DNA from: Shouchella hunanensis
GTDB lineage: Bacteria; Bacillota; Bacilli; Bacillales; Bacillaceae_D
Reading direction: 5' to 3'
DNA length: 64,000 bases
Assembly: GCF_028735875.1 (NCBI RefSeq)
Contig: NZ_CP117834.1
Location: 2,716,001-2,780,000 of the forward strand
How positions within the stretch are numbered: position 1 is the first letter of the stretch; each line of letters begins with the position of its first letter. Position numbers and translations under genes: made by a program. Positions 61,019-64,000 of this stretch are shown here, piece after piece. The notes beneath the pieces are model-generated. The model ran no database searches. It was not told the DNA's origin and saw nothing but the letters and a program-made list of their open reading frames with translations.

Positions 61019-62242
61019 CTAGCAAAAACGATCTTGCGGTTTAGGAACCGACAGTCCGAACAAAGGTCGTAGCTTGAGTGCCAAAAAGGTTCCACCGATG
61101 GCCATTACGCCCCAGATGTAGCCATGTGCACTAAAGGATGCAATACCCCCAAAATAAGCACCCACGTTACAACCAAACGCGAGACGTGCGCCGTAACCCA
61201 TTAGCAAACCACCAATAACAGAGGCAGCCGCATTTTTTGCAGTAATGTTTGATAGTGTAAACAACCCACCTGCTGCAGAAGCGAGAAAGGCGCCTAATAT
61301 AACACCAAAGTTTAAAACTGTTGTCGTATCAGCGAAGATAGATGCATGTAAGGCTTCTGTACTTCCTTGCCAATAGCCCCAGCTCTCAACATCGAATCCA
61401 ATTGCATCGGCGGCTTTTGAACCCCATAACGTAAATGCTGATGTTACACCCCATGGCGTACCGCGTGTCAATAGAGTTAAGGCGTTTAACACTGCAAGTA
61501 CAATTGCCGCTGTAAATAAAGGCCAAGAACCTCTAAATACGCGCTTCCAGCCAACGGCAGAGGGTACGGCTGCCATTTTTGGTGGATTTTTTTTCTTTTC
61601 AATACGAATTGTAATCCACGCAATACCTGCAAAAATAAGTAAAGATACTAACAGTGCGCCACCGTAGCCTAGTCCAGTTGACGTTGCTAAAGAAAAGGGT
61701 TCGGCTGATGGCATATCGTCCATCCAAAACGTAAAGTGGGCTGCTCCGATTGTAGAACCAATGATAAAGAAAAGTAGCGTGATAAACATAACAGATCGTC
61801 CGCCACCAACAGCATATAATGTACCTGACGCACAACCTCCACCAAGTTGCATACCAATACCAAAAATAAAGGCACCGACAAGTAAACTGACGCCTACAGG
61901 GGAAACGTATCCGTTCGCGTCTGTTCCAAAAAACGTGGTACCGACTGCTAAGATTGGTGCAAACAATAAACAGGCTACTGCAAGCATAAGCATATGCGCT
62001 CGTAAAGATTGGCCATTCCCTACAGATGCTAACCTTCGAAAAGCAGATGTAAAGCCAAACCTAGCATGAAATAATGTAAATCCAAGTCCAATTCCTATTA
62101 GTGCTAACAAGGGTTGGACAACATGTTGTGTAAGAGCTAAAAAGACAGTTAATAATATGGATACAACTATACCAACTATCACTAAAAGACGCTGTGGTGG
62201 ATTCAATGGTTTTGTTTCTTCCTGTTGCGCTTTCGTAGACAC
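61019..62242 (-). CDS. YeeE/YedE-family sulfur-compound transporter
   Basis: A 407-residue protein with about eleven helices. The two inner-face Cys motifs are GIGMQLGGGCASGTLYAVGGG (about 128-148) and GYGARLAFGCNVGAYFGGIAS (about 352-372), as in thiosulfate importer TsuA. The second-half duplication is visible. No TusA/rhodanese gene is next to it in the window, so the exact sulfur compound is unsettled. A further Cys ends the protein (RFC). It starts with MSTKAQQEE. Confidence 0.9.
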   Translation of the reverse strand: MSTKAQQEETKPLNPPQRLLVIVGIVVSILLTVFLALTQHVVQPLLALIGIGLGFTLFHARFGFTSAFRRLASVGNGQSLRAHMLMLAVACLLFAPILAVGTTFFGTDANGYVSPVGVSLLVGAFIFGIGMQLGGGCASGTLYAVGGGRSVMFITLLFFIIGSTIGAAHFTFWMDDMPSAEPFSLATSTGLGYGGALLVSLLIFAGIAWITIRIEKKKNPPKMAAVPSAVGWKRVFRGSWPLFTAAIVLAVLNALTLLTRGTPWGVTSAFTLWGSKAADAIGFDVESWGYWQGSTEALHASIFADTTTVLNFGVILGAFLASAAGGLFTLSNITAKNAAASVIGGLLMGYGARLAFGCNVGAYFGGIASFSAHGYIWGVMAIGGTFLALKLRPLFGLSVPKPQDRFC

Positions 62243-62369
62243 TTGATCACCTTATCCTATTAAATTTATCCGAAAAGGATTGTATTATCTTATTTAAAAT
62301 TATGTACGCTGTCAAGGTAAATCCATTTGTACTTAGTATGCTTTATAATGCGGGTTTTACCAATCAAAA

Positions 62370-62401
62370 GTAAAAACCAAGGCTCAGGCCCTGGTTTTTA
62401 C
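62370..62401 (-). terminator. Terminator after the glycine betaine-binding protein gene
   Basis: GTAAAAACCA and TGGTTTTTAC, with GG/CC inside, overlapping the stop codon. Confidence 0.8.
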
Positions 62402-63273
62402 TTTTCTAACCAACTGTCAACAAGTTCACGATTTTGTTCAATCCACTGTCTAGCTGTTTCTTCGTCATCATCTAATTCCGCTTGTAACTGAAGAAGTTCT
62501 CCAAGTGTTTCATCTGTGAATTTAGCATTATTAAGCCACGTGATAACGTCTGAATGATCTTCCGCTAATCCATTTCGAGCGAGATAATAAATATCGTCTG
62601 GCTCACCATAAATGCGGTCTGGATCATCAAGAAATTTCAAGTCATATTCTCCTAAAGTCCAGTGTGGGCTCCATAATGTAACAACAATAGGCTCTTCATT
62701 TTGATAAGCATTTTGAAGTTCTGCAACCATCGCTTGTTCAGACGAAGCTGCAAGTGAGAAATCTTCTAGTCCATAATGAGGAATTACGTCATCTTCTGTT
62801 AACCCCATTAACGCTGAGCCTGGATCAATGCCATAAATGGTCCCATTAAGCTCGTCATAAGCATCTGGGAGATCAGCTATTGACTGAATATCTTCCATAT
62901 ATGTAGGCACCGCAAGCCCTAATGTGGCGCCTTCATAGAGCACACCATCTTCTTGAACATCAAGTTTATCATTATTCTCGTCAATGTAAGCTTTATCTGT
63001 TAATGGTAACCAAGTGTTAAAGCCGATGTCATAATCTCCTTGCTCTACACCTGAAAATAAAAATGCTTTTTCAACAGAAGCTAGTTCAACATCATAGCCC
63101 TGTTCTTCTAAAAGCTGCTCCCAAACGTGGGAAAATGCGATCGCCTCTGCGTATAAATTATAGCCTATCTGAATAGAACCAGTTGAATCGCCTTGATTGC
63201 TGTTATCGCTTCCACATGCGCTTAAAGAAACCATGGTAGCGAATGCAGTTGCGACAAGGTAATGCTTTTTCAT
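62398..63273 (-). CDS. Glycine betaine/choline-type ABC substrate-binding lipoprotein (OpuAC family)
   Basis: A 291-residue receptor. The lipobox is LSAC (Cys20), then an Asn/Gln/Ser-rich linker. Family marks: IQIGYNLYAEAIAFSHVWEQLLEEQGYDVEL, DIGFNTWLPLTDKAYI, YGIDPGSALMGLTEDD and VTLWSPHWTLGEYDLKFLDDP; aromatic residues that cage quaternary amines are present. It is alone: no OpuAA/OpuAB genes are in the window. Such orphan receptors serve an Opu or choline transporter made elsewhere and help in salt or alkaline stress. Start at the ATG before KKHYL, with AGGAGGAAAC upstream. Confidence 0.9.
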   Translation of the reverse strand: MKKHYLVATAFATMVSLSACGSDNSNQGDSTGSIQIGYNLYAEAIAFSHVWEQLLEEQGYDVELASVEKAFLFSGVEQGDYDIGFNTWLPLTDKAYIDENNDKLDVQEDGVLYEGATLGLAVPTYMEDIQSIADLPDAYDELNGTIYGIDPGSALMGLTEDDVIPHYGLEDFSLAASSEQAMVAELQNAYQNEEPIVVTLWSPHWTLGEYDLKFLDDPDRIYGEPDDIYYLARNGLAEDHSDVITWLNNAKFTDETLGELLQLQAELDDDEETARQWIEQNRELVDSWLEK

Positions 63274-63392
63274 AGTGACATGTTTCCTCCTCATTGAAAT
63301 ACATAAGTTAAACCTTACCATATTGTTTCGAATCGTACATCTTTTATGCACAGGATAATCAGGTTTGTTAGGGAGAAGAAGAGGGAACTACT

Positions 63393-63421
63393 AAAAAACA
63401 CCCCATCCTATAAGGGGGTGC
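63393..63421 (-). terminator. Terminator after the 57-aa gene
   Basis: CACCCC and GGGGTG arms around a 10-base loop, then six T on the minus strand, just past the stop at 63432. Confidence 0.8.
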
Positions 63422-63431
63422 TCGTAAGCCA

Positions 63432-63605
63432 TTATGGTCGAAATACTTTATTTACTTTCCAGTGCATTTCAGGGAATGTATTTAAATTTAGTTTTGAAGC
63501 TAAATGGTCTGCATGTTCATAAGAGGAAAATAACTTGTCATAAGGTGTAGAGGAGTTTTTTAGCGACTGAGTATAGCCATCGACGATACGGGTTACAGCG
63601 TACAT
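63432..63605 (-). CDS. Small protein (57 aa), paralogue of the one at 14123-14293
   Basis: A 57-residue protein starting MYAVTRIVDGYTQSLKN behind GGAAGGAG, and followed by a clear terminator. It aligns without gaps over the first 40 residues to the product at 14123-14293 (MY, R-[IL]-VDG, LKN, D-[KR], F, KLN, W). Polar and cytosolic, alpha/beta mixed. Family unknown to me. The longer frame at 63593-63805 overlaps it in another frame and has no good ribosome site. Confidence 0.75.
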   Translation of the reverse strand: MYAVTRIVDGYTQSLKNSSTPYDKLFSSYEHADHLASKLNLNTFPEMHWKVNKVFRP

Positions 63606-63795
63606 ACAACGAACTCCTTCCCTCTTGCTCTTAACTGTATTATGGCATACATAAAGAGGGACTTCATTATAAATTTTCTGAAAAAAGAGCGAGCTTTTGT
63701 AGGATTTTGTAGAATGTGCATTAAATGTATCGAGCTTGATGTGAATGTACGCATTTTTGTCGAGTAAAGATTAGGTTCTTGAGGTGAAAATATTA

Positions 63796-63942
63796 ATGGA
63801 TACAATGATTTGGATCATTATTGCGGTTATTTTGTTTGTCATCTTAGCAGGTGTAACGAAAGCCATTTTACGTATAGCCTTTTCGTTAGCAGCGGTTGCA
63901 GCCGTTATCTTTTTCATTTGGCAATTGATTAGTAGTATGTAA
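63796..63942 (+). CDS. Very small membrane protein (48 aa)
   Basis: A 48-codon frame of two hydrophobic stretches (IWIIIAVILFVILAG and IAFSLAAVAAVIFFIWQ) separated by VTKAILR, behind GAGGTGAAA. It reads like a small integral membrane peptide. No family recognised. Confidence 0.6.
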   Translation: MDTMIWIIIAVILFVILAGVTKAILRIAFSLAAVAAVIFFIWQLISSM

Positions 63943-64000
63943 GTGTATGATACGAACAAAAGGCAAGTGGTTATCTGGTTAAAACTAGTTCACGAGCGCG

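Noticed and set aside
63593-63805. 70-codon minus-strand frame
   Set aside because: It overlaps the start of the 57-aa gene in another frame and lacks a ribosome site.
1-64000. CRISPR arrays, tRNA/rRNA genes, prophage or insertion sequences
   Set aside because: No regularly spaced repeats, cloverleaf sequences, transposase, integrase or phage structural genes were seen.

Overview
The window reads as a chromosomal segment of a low-GC, Gram-positive, endospore-forming Bacillaceae, probably one of the alkaliphilic or halotolerant Bacillus relatives. The evidence is a B. subtilis-like gene set (ald with adeR, rlmCD, mapB, pdxST with a divergent MocR regulator, the complete sigY-yxlCDEFG operon), a YhcN/YlaJ sporulation lipoprotein, a sporulation-type PAS histidine kinase, Gram-positive lipoboxes, an LPXTG-like surface protein with a sortase, and strong AGGAGG ribosome sites. 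I see no rRNA, tRNA, CRISPR array, prophage or insertion sequence. The genes are chromosomal housekeeping, transport and small catabolic clusters.

Layout. 1-3.4 kb: alanine use (ald 5' part, its PucR-type activator, a divergent Na+/alanine symporter). 3.4-8.6 kb: rRNA methyltransferase, a lipoprotein, two small genes, mapB, a PH/SHOCT protein and a TM2 protein. 8.8-13 kb: a four-gene catabolic operon (class I aldolase, FGGY kinase, SDR, 2-hydroxyacid dehydrogenase). 14.9-16.8 kb: aldehyde dehydrogenase with its DUF779 partner behind a cre-like box. 16.8-20.8 kb: a surface module made of a lipoprotein sortase, a two-repeat LPXTG-like protein, an RskA-type anti-sigma factor and an ECF sigma factor; the sigma gene and the surface-protein gene share the same ECF-style promoter. 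21-26.4 kb: selO, membrane proteins, a VTT-domain protein and a GNAT. 26.4-32.1 kb: a TctABC carboxylate transporter divergent from a TIM-barrel enzyme, an IclR regulator and a type I dehydroquinase, possibly a quinate/shikimate catabolic unit. 32.1-34.2 kb: HxlR regulator with a flavin-dependent oxidoreductase and its FMN reductase.

34.2-37.3 kb: pdxR, pdxS and pdxT. 37.3-44 kb: a glycosyltransferase, an XRE-TPR regulator facing an MFS pump through two near-identical palindromes, and a second MFS pump facing a TrmB regulator. 44-50 kb: a decayed ORF, a Nudix hydrolase, small proteins, an LrgA/LrgB pair, and an HD phosphohydrolase that looks frameshifted just before dsdA. 50-56 kb: patatin, YhcN lipoprotein, a LysR regulator, serS (no T-box visible), an AAC(6')-like GNAT and a luciferase-like oxidoreductase. 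56-59 kb: the sigY operon. 59-64 kb: PAS histidine kinase, a YeeE/YedE sulfur transporter, a glycine betaine-type binding protein, a small protein paralogous to one at 14.1 kb, and a tiny membrane protein.

The strongest candidate for something undescribed is the ECF sigma/anti-sigma/LPXTG/sortase module at 16.8-20.9 kb. Two near-identical promoter elements predict that the sigma factor controls both itself and the surface protein.
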